Source: Lentisalinibacter sp964602525 (GTDB lineage: Bacteria; Pseudomonadota; Gammaproteobacteria; Steroidobacterales; Woeseiaceae). Taken from it: DNA of 26,277 nt. The notes under the pieces were generated by a model that was not told the origin of the DNA, searched no databases, and saw nothing but the letters and a program-made list of their open reading frames with translations. How positions within the stretch are numbered: position 1 is the first letter of the stretch; every line of letters begins with the position of its first letter. Below, in pieces: positions 1-7,416 of the stretch. The stretch spans positions 1 through 26,277 of the forward strand of contig CAZRSA010000027.1 in assembly GCA_964602525.1 (NCBI GenBank), read 5' to 3'. Made by a program: the position numbers and the translations under genes.

Positions 1-320
1 ACGGCGCCGGCCGCTGGGAGTTCCCCGGCGGCAAGATCGCGCCCGGCGAGGAGCCGCTGGCGGCACTCAGGCGCGAACTGGCCGAGGAGATCGGCGTCGA
101 GGTCGTGAGCGCCAGCCCCTTCATGGCGCTGGAGCACGACTACCCCGAACGCAGCGTCGCCCTGGACTTCCGTCTGGTGAGCGACTGGCGCGGCACCGTC
201 AGGGCGCTCGAGCGCCAGGAACTGGCCTGGGCCGGCGCGGCGGAACTGTTCGCCTACGACATACTGGAGGCCGATGCGCCCGTGCTGGAGGCGCTGCGGC
301 GGGGCGGGGGATCAGGCTGA
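1..320 (+). CDS. mutT: MutT-like Nudix hydrolase (8-oxo-dGTP diphosphatase), 3' part only
   Basis: The frame beginning at base 3 is open from the window edge to a TGA at 318-320, giving about 105 residues with the N-terminus outside the window. It opens with a complete Nudix box of the form GGKIAPGEEPLAALRRELAE followed by EIGVE, containing the catalytic REL..EE core that binds Mg2+. The residues just before it (RWEFPGG) are typical of MutT, which hydrolyses 8-oxo-dGTP to the monophosphate and so prevents A:T to C:G transversions. The C-terminal part (LDFRLVSDWRG ... ELAWAGAAEL) resembles the MutT substrate-binding half. Some homologues carry a fused thiamine-phosphate-synthase-like domain, but the stop here gives a single-domain protein. 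The gene converges on zapD with only 5 bases between the two stops. The Nudix family is certain; MutT itself is very likely. Confidence 0.85.
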   Translation, partial: GAGRWEFPGGKIAPGEEPLAALRRELAEEIGVEVVSASPFMALEHDYPERSVALDFRLVSDWRGTVRALERQELAWAGAAELFAYDILEADAPVLEALRRGGGSG

Positions 321-325
321 AGCGG

Positions 326-1138
326 TCAGCAGACGCTCAGGCGGAACGCCACGTCCTCCCCCGTCTGCACCGCGCGGGAGTCGATGTCCGACCACTCCAT
401 GAAGCGCACGGTAAAGCGGTGGGGGCTGCCGCTGATCTCCGGGAACAGGTGGCTGCCCGGCGGCAGTGACACCCGCAGCAGCCGGCAGGTGCTTTCCTTC
501 GGAATCGTGTCCTGATACATGCCGCCGGTCGCGCGGCGCTCCTGGGGGATGGCGCTCTCGCGGATCAGCCACATCAGCTCGAGCACCGCGTCGCAGACCG
601 GGCGGATCACCCTCAGCCAGCTCTCCAGGTTTTCCATGCGCTGCCCCCAGGGCTGGCGCAGCCAGTGGCTGTAGTCCGGCAGGTCGAACTCGCAGGTGCC
701 GCCGGGGATGGCGCTGCGGTGCTTGATGGAGGCCAGGAACTCGCATTCCTTCAGCGGCTGCAGGAAGTGCGGGCCGGTGCGGCTCACCTCGCCGCGGGCC
801 TGCTCCAGGTTGCCGAGCAGCGTGCGCAGCCGCCCCATGTCCACTCCCGGCTGGCTGCGGTAGCCCTCCAGGGTCGCCACCTGGCGCTCCAGTTCCTTCA
901 TCACCTCGCTGCGGACGTCGCCGCGGGTGAGGATGGAGGTGATCTCCAGCAGGCTGGAGATGGCGGCCCGGGTGCCCCAGTCGGACTCGCTCTCGCAGTG
1001 ATAGAGCGTCTGCTGGTACAGGAATTCCAGCCGCAGGAAGGTCCGCATGCGCTCGCTCAGCGGCTGCTCGTACTCCACCGGCTTCCTGGCGGATTCGGGT
1101 GCGCTGTTGTCGCTCTGGTCTCTGGCAGCTTGCGGCAT
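326..1138 (-). CDS. zapD: ZapD (YacF), Z-ring-associated cell division protein
   Basis: This is a DUF1342/ZapD family protein. ZapD binds the C-terminal tail of FtsZ in the cytoplasm and bundles protofilaments at the division site. The diagnostic N-terminal stretch YEQPLSERMRTFLRLEFLYQ aligns with the E. coli start region (EHPLNEKMRTWLRIEFL). The middle is alpha-helical and the C-terminus is the usual beta-rich domain ending RLSVC. I chose the ATG at 1138, giving 270 residues. The reading frame stays open further upstream to 1219, but that extension is not family-like. A GTG start about 18 codons further in (VEYEQPL), preceded by a purine-rich AGGAAG, would give a length closer to the E. coli 247 residues and cannot be excluded. 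It lies downstream of coaE with a gap of about 90 bases, the same pairing as in E. coli, but yacG, which usually follows, is absent. Confidence 0.9.
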   Translation of the reverse strand: MPQAARDQSDNSAPESARKPVEYEQPLSERMRTFLRLEFLYQQTLYHCESESDWGTRAAISSLLEITSILTRGDVRSEVMKELERQVATLEGYRSQPGVDMGRLRTLLGNLEQARGEVSRTGPHFLQPLKECEFLASIKHRSAIPGGTCEFDLPDYSHWLRQPWGQRMENLESWLRVIRPVCDAVLELMWLIRESAIPQERRATGGMYQDTIPKESTCRLLRVSLPPGSHLFPEISGSPHRFTVRFMEWSDIDSRAVQTGEDVAFRLSVC

Positions 1139-1229
1139 TCCGCTATTCTGCGTCAGCCGGCGCGGACAGGGCAAATTTCCTGTCGTGACGGGCCCTTGTG
1201 CGGGCGCGCCTGTCACCAACGGGAAACGG

Positions 1230-1865
1230 TCAGTCTTCGTCCGTTTCCCGGGCGAGCGCGAGGTAGCGGTTGTGCAGATGTTGCACCTGCCGCCGGGTGT
1301 CTTCCAGGGGTCCCGAGTTGTCGATGACGTCGTCGGCGGCCTCGAGCCGGGTGTCCCGGTCGGTCTGGGAGCGCAGCATGGCCTCAGCGGTTCGGGCGGA
1401 TTCCGCGTCCCGTTCCATCAGCCGCCGGCGCTGGATTTCCGGCGGGCAGTCCACCACCAGCACCCGGTCCACCAGCGTGCCGAAGCCGGATTCCACCAGC
1501 AGCGGGACCACGATGACCTGGTAGGGGCCGCCGGCGTTGTGCATGCGGCGCAGTGTCTCGTCCCGGATGCGGGGATGGGTGATGGCCTCCAGCCGCTGGC
1601 GGCTGCCTTCCCCGGCGAACACGCGCTCGCGGAGCGCCCGGCGGTCCAGCGTGCCGTCCGGGTTCAGCACGTCCTCACCGAATTCCTCCACGATCTCGGC
1701 CAGCGCCGGGCGGCCCGGCTCGACCACCTCCCGGGCGATGCGGTCGGTGTCGATCACCGGCACGCCCCGCTGCGCGAACATGTCGGAGACCGCGGTCTTG
1801 CCGCTGGCGATGCCGCCGGTGAGGCCGATGCGCAGGATGTCGTCGGCGGCCGGATGTCGGGTCAT
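1230..1865 (-). CDS. coaE: Dephospho-CoA kinase
   Basis: CoaE carries out the last step of coenzyme A synthesis, phosphorylating the 3'-hydroxyl of the ribose of dephospho-CoA with ATP. The P-loop GGIASGKT is at residues 17-24, followed by the substrate-binding VIDTDRIAREVVEPG. Further on come the HPRI motif and the lid and base-binding stretch VLVVDCPPEIQRRRLMERD. At 211 residues it matches the usual 200-210. The ATG at 1865 is 7 bases downstream of the pilD stop, so it is probably the tail of the pilus operon. Linkage of coaE to pilD is common in gammaproteobacteria. The protein is housekeeping and essential, so an additional promoter within pilD is likely, but I cannot point to one. Confidence 0.96.
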   Translation of the reverse strand: MTRHPAADDILRIGLTGGIASGKTAVSDMFAQRGVPVIDTDRIAREVVEPGRPALAEIVEEFGEDVLNPDGTLDRRALRERVFAGEGSRQRLEAITHPRIRDETLRRMHNAGGPYQVIVVPLLVESGFGTLVDRVLVVDCPPEIQRRRLMERDAESARTAEAMLRSQTDRDTRLEAADDVIDNSGPLEDTRRQVQHLHNRYLALARETDED

Positions 1866-1872
1866 GGTCTAC

Positions 1873-2760
1873 TCAGCCTTGCCACATACCCAGGTAAGCG
1901 TCGATGATCTCGCGCCCATACAGTAGCGCGATCCACCCCGCCGCCGCCAGATAGGGGCCGAACGGGATCGGCACGTCCCGGCCGCGGCGGGTGAACACCA
2001 TGAGCGCGATGCCCACCACCGCGCCTACGGCGGCGGAAAGCAGGATGATCAGCGGCAGCATCTGCCAGCCCAGCCAGGCGCCGAGCGCGGCGAGCAGCTT
2101 GAAATCGCCGTAGCCCATGCCTTCCTTGCCGGTCACCAGGCGGAACAGGTGATAGACCGACCACAGCGACAGGTACCCCGCGGCCGCGCCGATGATCGCC
2201 TCCCGGGGCGTCTGGAACAGCACCGTGCCGCCGGCGGTCCCGTGCCACAGCGACAGCAGCAGGCCGAGCCAGAGCAGCGGCAGTGTCAGCGAGTCCGGCA
2301 GCAGCTGGTGGTCGATGTCGATCACCGCGAGCGCGATCAGCGTCCAGGTGAAGACCAGCGCGGCCACGGCCTCCGGCGTGACGCCGAAACGCCAGGCCAC
2401 CAGCACCGAGGCCAGTGCGGTGAAGCCCTCGACGACGGGATAGCGCAGCCCGATGGGCGCGGAGCATGCCGCGCAGCGGCCGCGCAGCAGCACGTAGCTC
2501 AGCACGGGCATGTTCTGCCACGCGCGGACGGCGGCGCCGCACTTCGGGCAGCGGGAGTGGGGCACCACCAGGTTGAACGGCTCGCCGGACTCCTCCTCCC
2601 GGCCCTCCATCGCGGCCGCCTGGGCACGCCACTCCCGCTCCATCATCACCGGCAGCCGCAGGATGACCACGTTCAGGAAACTGCCGATCAGCAGGCTCAG
2701 CAGGCCGACCAGGGTCAGCCACAGCGCGGGCATGCCGCTCAGCAGTTCCACCAGGCTCAT
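1873..2760 (-). CDS. pilD: Type IV prepilin peptidase and N-methyltransferase PilD
   Basis: This inner-membrane aspartyl protease cleaves the short leader of type IV pilins and type II secretion pseudopilins and N-methylates the new N-terminal residue. At 295 residues it is full length. The cytoplasmic zinc-binding tetracysteine loop is intact (Cys71, 74, 96 and 99, in CPKC ... CAAC). The catalytic aspartates are present in IDIDHQLLPD (Asp148/150) and in GYGDFK (Asp219). About eight hydrophobic segments follow the N-terminal one (LWLTLVGLLSLLIGSFLNVV). Its substrates are the two pilins encoded at 6018-7122, both with a G^F processing site. It lies 62 bases downstream of pilC and just upstream of coaE. 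Confidence 0.96.
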   Translation of the reverse strand: MSLVELLSGMPALWLTLVGLLSLLIGSFLNVVILRLPVMMEREWRAQAAAMEGREEESGEPFNLVVPHSRCPKCGAAVRAWQNMPVLSYVLLRGRCAACSAPIGLRYPVVEGFTALASVLVAWRFGVTPEAVAALVFTWTLIALAVIDIDHQLLPDSLTLPLLWLGLLLSLWHGTAGGTVLFQTPREAIIGAAAGYLSLWSVYHLFRLVTGKEGMGYGDFKLLAALGAWLGWQMLPLIILLSAAVGAVVGIALMVFTRRGRDVPIPFGPYLAAAGWIALLYGREIIDAYLGMWQG

Positions 2761-2822
2761 CGGGAGGCTCCGGGTGGCCCGGTCAGTGAGTCAGTGCGCG
2801 GAGGCGGAACGACTCGGCGCGG

Positions 2823-4037
2823 TCAGACCACCGCACCCATCTTGAAGATGGGCAGATACATGGCGACCACCAGACCGCCGACCAGCACGCCCAGGATGGC
2901 CATGATGATGGGCTCCAGCAGGCTGCTCATGCTGTCGACGGCGGCGTCGACGTCTTCCTCGTAGAAGTCCGCGACCTTCGCCGACATGGAGTCGAGCTGA
3001 CCGGACTCCTCGCCCACCGCGATCATCTGGATGACCATGTTCGGGAAGAGATCCGTGTTCTCCATGGACTGCTGCAGGCGCTGGCCGGTGGCGACCTCGT
3101 CGCGCATGCGCATCACGCCTTCCTCGTAGACGATATTGCCGGTGGCGCCGGCGACCGACTCGAGGGCTTCCACCAGCGGCACGCCGGCGCTGAACATCGT
3201 GGAAAGCGTGCGGGCGTAGCGGGCGATGGCCGACTTCTTGAGGATCGGGCCGATGACCGGGATCTTCAGACTCACGCGGTCGAGGAAATGCTGCATCGGC
3301 CGGGATCGCTTCTTGAAGTAAAGGAATGCGGAGACCGCCGCTATCAGGCCGAGCAGCAGCAGCCAGCCCTGGTCACGGACGAAGTTGGACAGATCGACGA
3401 CCATCTTGGTGAAGGCGGGCAAATCGGCGCCGAAGCCCTTGAACAGGTCCTCGAAGGCCGGGATGACGAAGATCAGCAGGATCACGGTGACGATGACGGC
3501 CACCGCGACCACGGCCGCCGGATAGAACAGCGCCTTCTTGATCTTCTTCTTGATCGCCTCGGTCTTCTCCTTGTACGTGGCGATCTTGTCAAGCAGCGTC
3601 TCCAGCGCACCCGCCTGCTCGCCGGCCTCCACCAGGTTGACGAACAGATCGTCGAAGTACAGCGGGTGCTTTGCCAGCGCCTCGTGCAGGGAGGCGCCGC
3701 CCTCGACGTCGGCCTTGATCGCGAGGATCAGCTTCTGCATGGATTCGTTCTCGTGGCCGTTGCCCACGATCTCGAAGGCCTGCACCAGCGGAATGCCTGC
3801 CGCGAGCATGGTGGCCAGCTGGCGGCTGAAGATGGCGATGTCTTCTGTCGTGATCTTCGATCCGGTGCTGAAAAGCTTCTGCTGCTTGCGTATGCGGCTG
3901 GGCACGACGCCCTGGCGGCGCAGTTCCGCCCGCACCGCCGCCTCGCTGGCGGCGAGCGTCTTGCCCTTGATCTTGTTCCCGCGGCGGTCCGTGCCTTCCC
4001 AATTGAACGGGGTGGTCTTGAGTGCTGCTTCAGCCAT
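2823..4037 (-). CDS. pilC: Type IV pilus inner-membrane platform protein PilC
   Basis: PilC (GspF family) is the polytopic platform that couples the PilB and PilT ATPases to pilin insertion at the base of the pilus. The 404-residue protein has the normal architecture: an N-terminal region (FNWEGTDRRGNKIKG), then two copies of the T2SSF helical domain at about residues 70-195 and 272-400. Both copies carry the GIPL/GVPLVEA signature. Three membrane segments are visible near residues 170-192, 224-241 and 376-397. The ATG at 4037 gives the expected N-terminus. It is 47 bases downstream of pilB and is co-directional with it, as in most type IVa pilus loci. Confidence 0.96.
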   Translation of the reverse strand: MAEAALKTTPFNWEGTDRRGNKIKGKTLAASEAAVRAELRRQGVVPSRIRKQQKLFSTGSKITTEDIAIFSRQLATMLAAGIPLVQAFEIVGNGHENESMQKLILAIKADVEGGASLHEALAKHPLYFDDLFVNLVEAGEQAGALETLLDKIATYKEKTEAIKKKIKKALFYPAAVVAVAVIVTVILLIFVIPAFEDLFKGFGADLPAFTKMVVDLSNFVRDQGWLLLLGLIAAVSAFLYFKKRSRPMQHFLDRVSLKIPVIGPILKKSAIARYARTLSTMFSAGVPLVEALESVAGATGNIVYEEGVMRMRDEVATGQRLQQSMENTDLFPNMVIQMIAVGEESGQLDSMSAKVADFYEEDVDAAVDSMSSLLEPIIMAILGVLVGGLVVAMYLPIFKMGAVV

Positions 4038-4084
4038 GATTCCGTATCCAGACTGTTCCTGTGTTTACGTTGCGGTCGAGCTCG

Positions 4085-5809
4085 TTACTCGACGGTCACC
4101 CGGTTGATCTCTTCCAGCCCCGTCAGGCCGTTGATGACCTTCTGCAGGCCGGCCCGGCGCAGGTCCCAGACGCCTTCCTTCTGGGCCTGCTCGGCGATCA
4201 TCATCGCGTTGCCTTCGTCCATGATGATCCTGCCGATGGTCTCCGAGACCTCCATGACCTGGAAGATGCCGAGGCGGCCCTTGTAACCGTCCGTGCACTG
4301 ATTGCAGCCGACGGGACCGAAGACGGTCACGCCTTTCGCCACCTCTTCTTCGGTGAACCCTTCCTTCAGCAGCGCGGCGTCTGGAATGTCCTTCTGTTCC
4401 TTGCAGTTGTCGCAGAGGCGGCGGGCCAGGCGCTGGGCGATGATCAGGCTGACGGAGGAGGCAATGGCATAGGGCTTCACGCCCATGTCCACCATCCGGG
4501 TCAGCGTCTTCGGCGCGTCGTTGGTGTGCAGTGTGGAGAGCACCAGGTGACCCGTCTGCGCCGCCTTGATGGCGATCTCGGCGGTTTCCAGATCCCGGAT
4601 CTCGCCGACCATGATCACGTCCGGATCCTGGCGCAGGAAGGCCTTGAGGGCCGAGGCGAAGGTCAGGCCCACCTTCGGGTTCACGTTGACCTGGTTGATG
4701 CCCGGCAGATTGATTTCCGCGGGGTCCTCGGCCGTGGAGATATTCCTGTCCTCGGTGTTCAGGATATTGAGACCCGTGTACAGGGAGACCGTCTTACCGC
4801 TGCCCGTCGGGCCGGTTACCAGGATCATTCCGTAGGGTTTGTTCAGGTGCTTCAGATACAGCTTTTTCTGCTGCTCTTCGTAGCCCAGCGCGTCGATGCC
4901 CAGCTTCGCGCTGGAGGGGTCGAGAATACGGAGGACGATCTTCTCACCGAACAGGGTCGGGCAGGTGTTGACGCGGAAGTCGATCGCCCGGTTCTTGGAG
5001 AGGCGCATCTTCATGCGGCCGTCCTGGGGTACGCGGCGCTCGGCGATGTCCAGCCGCGACATGACCTTCAGGCGCGCGCAGACCTTGCCGGCCAGTCCGG
5101 CTGGCGGCTGGGCGATCTCCTTCAGTACGCCGTCCTGCCGAGTCCGCACGCGGAAGTGCTTTTCATAGGGCTCGAAGTGGATGTCCGAGGCCCCGCGCTT
5201 GATCGCGTCCACCAGTACCTTGTTCACGAAGCGCACAACGGGCGCGTCTTCGAGTTCGTCCCGGCTGATGTCGTCCTGGTCGTCCTCGATGCCGCTGGAG
5301 ACTTCGAGATTGTCCAGGTCGTCGAAGTCTTCGTCGTCGAACGCCGTCATGCTGGTGTCGACGGCTTCGAGCACCTTCGCGACGCGCTCCTCGAGTTTGT
5401 CCTGCTCGACGACCACCGGATCGACGCGCAGCCCCGTCTGAAACTTGATCTCGTCGATGGCCTGCAGATCGGTGGGGTCCGCCACCCCCAGGAAGAGGCG
5501 CTTGCCCCGCAGGATCAGCGGCACCACGCGGTGCTTGTTCAGAAGTTTCTGGTCGACGGACCTGACGGTGTCCAGGTCCACGTCGATGGCGTCCAGGTCC
5601 AGGAGCGGGACGCCGAATTCGTGGGAGGCCGCGATGGCTATCGCCCGGGCATCGGCCAGATTGGAGGTCACCAGATGGGCAACCAGCGACATCTTGGCGT
5701 TGCGGGCATCGTCCGACGCCTGGCTGACGACCTCCTCCGAGACAATACCGTCCTGGACCAGCCTACGCGGCAGGCCGGACAGTGTAGTCTGTGAGGCGGT
5801 TGCGGCCAT
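4085..5809 (-). CDS. pilB: Type IV pilus extension ATPase PilB
   Basis: PilB is the cytoplasmic hexameric ATPase that powers pilus polymerisation. The N-terminal domain (LSGLPRRLVQDGIV) is the MshEN/GspE-N type that often binds cyclic-di-GMP or interacts with the platform. The ATPase core has Walker A GPTGSGKT at 333-340, an Asp box, Walker B IMVGEIRD and the His box STLHTNDAPKT. A zinc-binding tetracysteine is present (Cys466, 469, 502 and 505). Its 574 residues compare with about 566 in Pseudomonas. An acidic segment around residues 155-180 (DDEDFDDLDNLE) is richer in Asp and Glu than usual. The start lacks a strong Shine-Dalgarno sequence. The 208 bases upstream, to the second pilin, hold no terminator or convincing promoter that I can see. 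Confidence 0.96.
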   Translation of the reverse strand: MAATASQTTLSGLPRRLVQDGIVSEEVVSQASDDARNAKMSLVAHLVTSNLADARAIAIAASHEFGVPLLDLDAIDVDLDTVRSVDQKLLNKHRVVPLILRGKRLFLGVADPTDLQAIDEIKFQTGLRVDPVVVEQDKLEERVAKVLEAVDTSMTAFDDEDFDDLDNLEVSSGIEDDQDDISRDELEDAPVVRFVNKVLVDAIKRGASDIHFEPYEKHFRVRTRQDGVLKEIAQPPAGLAGKVCARLKVMSRLDIAERRVPQDGRMKMRLSKNRAIDFRVNTCPTLFGEKIVLRILDPSSAKLGIDALGYEEQQKKLYLKHLNKPYGMILVTGPTGSGKTVSLYTGLNILNTEDRNISTAEDPAEINLPGINQVNVNPKVGLTFASALKAFLRQDPDVIMVGEIRDLETAEIAIKAAQTGHLVLSTLHTNDAPKTLTRMVDMGVKPYAIASSVSLIIAQRLARRLCDNCKEQKDIPDAALLKEGFTEEEVAKGVTVFGPVGCNQCTDGYKGRLGIFQVMEVSETIGRIIMDEGNAMMIAEQAQKEGVWDLRRAGLQKVINGLTGLEEINRVTVE

Positions 5810-6017
5810 TGACTGCGCAGATGCTCCCTGGAGATACGCTCAACCCCGAGCACCATAGTCTCACTCATCTCCGGGAGACGATCAACTTGGTTTTGTGCGC
5901 GTCGTCACAAATAAGGAACAGCTTCTGTGAAATCGGCGCCAATCCGAGGATTTCATTGCAGAACAGGGGCTTGTCCTCGCACCCGCGGCAGCGGATGGCG
6001 CCGGCTATAAAGACTCG

Positions 6018-6518
6018 TTAGCGGCAGCTGGATGGCAGGTAACGAGAGGGCACGGTCGTCACCCCAAGAAAGGCCGTGGGTCCTCCGCCGTCCGTCCCCA
6101 TGGGTGCGGTATCGGCGGGCGGATCTGCTGTGCCACAGACCCACGCCACGCCGAGGCTCGGGGTCTCGTAAGGGATGAGAAACAGCCTCGTGCCGGCTAT
6201 CGCCGCATTTGCACGGTTGCCATAGCTGATCTCTACCGACCCGTTCTGGACGTCGACGGCGGTGACGTACTGGCTCGTAGTATCCGCCGGATTGGCTGAC
6301 AGGCCAGCGGCTTGACGATTGGCTGGCGGTACGCCGTCATTGACAAAAGCATCGAAGATCGGCGCTTTGGCATTCCCGGCCAGGTTAATGCCGTCGGCGA
6401 CCTGAGCCCGGATCGTGTAGGTCTGATATGAGGAGACAGCGATTGCGGCCAGAATACCGATGATGGCAACCACGATCATCAGTTCGACAAGCGTGAATCC
6501 TGCTGCTCTGCCCTGCAT
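6018..6518 (-). CDS. Second type IV pilin (PilA-like), lacking Pro22
   Basis: This is a 166-residue type IVa prepilin. The leader MQGRAAG precedes the cleavage site G^F, and the mature N-terminus FTLVELMIVVAIIGILAAIA keeps Glu5, needed for assembly. It shares its plan with the upstream pilin: YQ.YTIR.QV..G.NLA, then AGLSA, and a C-terminal disulfide loop (WVCG at Cys128, SSCR at Cys165). The variable region differs strongly. The otherwise conserved proline at mature position 22 (IPAYQDY in the neighbour) is replaced, giving VSSYQTY. The start is supported by GAGGA 8 bases before the ATG. It could be a second major pilin, a minor subunit or a decaying duplicate; the intact frame and leader argue against a pseudogene. 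The gene lies 112 bases downstream of pilA, beyond a terminator. Confidence 0.9.
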   Translation of the reverse strand: MQGRAAGFTLVELMIVVAIIGILAAIAVSSYQTYTIRAQVADGINLAGNAKAPIFDAFVNDGVPPANRQAAGLSANPADTTSQYVTAVDVQNGSVEISYGNRANAAIAGTRLFLIPYETPSLGVAWVCGTADPPADTAPMGTDGGGPTAFLGVTTVPSRYLPSSCR

Positions 6519-6552
6519 TCGACCGTCCTCAAGTCTTTCGTAATCGCCGCTG

Positions 6553-6580
6553 ATTATGTCTCTTGCGCAAGCTCAAGCAA
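6553..6580 (-). promoter_or_regulatory. Candidate sigma70 promoter for the second pilin
   Basis: On the minus strand a -10-like CATAAT (6558-6553) lies 16 bases downstream of TTGCTT (6580-6575). The -10 matches 5 of 6 consensus bases, and the -35 is weak beyond its TTG. The -35 overlaps the U-tract of the pilA terminator. Transcription would start near 6546 and leave a leader of about 28 bases ahead of the ATG at 6518. This would let the second pilin be made independently of sigma54-driven pilA mRNA. It is a pattern match only. Confidence 0.35.
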
Positions 6581-6610
6581 AAAAGGGGCCCCGCGAGTGG
6601 GGCCCCTCTT
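6579..6610 (-). terminator. Strong rho-independent terminator after pilA
   Basis: Read on the minus strand, GGGGCCCC, a six-base loop ACTCGC and a second GGGGCCCC form a perfect 8-bp G:C stem, extended by A:T and G:T pairs. A run of six T follows immediately. It starts about 20 bases after the pilA TAA at 6631-6633. It should end most pilA transcripts before the second pilin gene. Confidence 0.9.
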
Positions 6611-6630
6611 ACGCCAGGAAGCGTTGGAAC

Positions 6631-7122
6631 TTAGCGGCATGCTGCCGGCAGATACTTCGCCAGCACAGTCGTTCCGCCGGCGGCGGCGCCACCCGGCATC
6701 TGGGCGAGATCCGCCGGAACGTCGGCGCGACCGCATACCCAGGTGATGCTGTCATCGTCACTGACGTAGGGGGTAATCGTCAGGATTTCGCCGGTGGTCG
6801 TGACCTTGTCGTTGACGTCCTTGCCGTAGGTAATCAGGATCTGACCAGCGGCGACGTCGAGCGATGCCACGTACTTGCCCTGGGTATCAGTGGCAGTGGC
6901 GGAAAGGCCAGCTTCCTCCCGATCGGCGGGAGCAGCGCCGGTGTTCAGGAACGTCTCCGACACCGCCGCCTTAGCAGCCGCCGCCAGGTTCAGGCCTTCG
7001 GAGACCTGCGAGCGGATGGTGTAGTCCTGATAGGCCGGGATAGCGATCGCGGCCAGAATGCCGATGATCGCGACCACGATCATCAGTTCGATAAGGGTGA
7101 AACCCTGCTGCACTTTCTTCAT
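6631..7122 (-). CDS. pilA: Major type IV pilin PilA
   Basis: This is a 163-residue type IVa prepilin with leader MKKVQQG and cleavage at G^F by PilD. The mature helix is canonical (FTLIELMIVVAIIGILAAIA then IPAYQDYTIRSQV), with Glu5 and Pro22 present. The C-terminal disulfide loop is bounded by Cys130 (WVCG) and Cys162 (AACR). The frame is open further upstream to 7227, but the ATG at 7122 is the only sensible start: it gives the classical short basic leader and has GGGAGA about 9 bases before it. Upstream are a sigma54 promoter and the pilS/pilR genes; downstream is a strong terminator. This is consistent with the abundant structural subunit of the fibre. Confidence 0.95.
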   Translation of the reverse strand: MKKVQQGFTLIELMIVVAIIGILAAIAIPAYQDYTIRSQVSEGLNLAAAAKAAVSETFLNTGAAPADREEAGLSATATDTQGKYVASLDVAAGQILITYGKDVNDKVTTTGEILTITPYVSDDDSITWVCGRADVPADLAQMPGGAAAGGTTVLAKYLPAACR

Positions 7123-7190
7123 TTCCAATGTCTCCCTGGAAGGGTTGCCTGAATGTTTCCTTGAACGGCGTCTCCGCCTGCACGACAGGA

Positions 7191-7206
7191 AGCAAGGGTC
7201 ATGCCA
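7191..7206 (-). promoter_or_regulatory. Sigma54 (-24/-12) promoter of pilA
   Basis: The minus strand reads TGGCATGACCCTTGCT from 7206 to 7191, an excellent match to the sigma54 consensus TGGCAYRNNNNTTGCW with the essential GG and GC at the right 10-bp spacing. The start site is predicted near 7180, giving a leader of about 57 bases before the pilA ATG. PilR, the cognate class of activator, is encoded directly upstream. Confidence 0.88.
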
Positions 7207-7315
7207 GATTCGGGTAAGGTCACCCAACTATTTGATTCTGCAGAGAATCCATTTGAGCGTGTGGTTCATTATGTTGAATCCGGAGCGACCCCGGGTGTCG
7301 CCAGCCTGCGACGGC

Positions 7316-7330
7316 TGTCAGAAGCTGACA
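7316..7330. promoter_or_regulatory. Candidate PilR operator (TGTCAG-AAG-CTGACA palindrome)
   Basis: A perfect 6-bp inverted repeat with a 3-base spacer sits about 136-150 bases upstream of the predicted pilA start site. Additional TGTC elements occur nearby at 7296-7299 and 7348-7351. PilR of Pseudomonas is known to bind a tract of TGTC-containing repeats upstream of its sigma54 promoter. The position and motif fit an enhancer-type site, but the assignment is inference. Confidence 0.45.
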
Positions 7331-7416
7331 ATTCTCGTCACCGCGAGTGTCACTTCCGGCCGCGTTCTCGAGTCTACCGGTGACCTGTGACCGCAGGGGG
7401 TGCGGAAAGTGTACGG

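Noticed and set aside
5810..6017. Search for a pilB promoter or terminator in the 208-bp gap between the second pilin and pilB
   Set aside because: Only poorly spaced -35/-10-like pairs were seen (for example TTGATC-N19-GACTAT on the minus strand) and no sigma54 site. Nothing met a reasonable standard.
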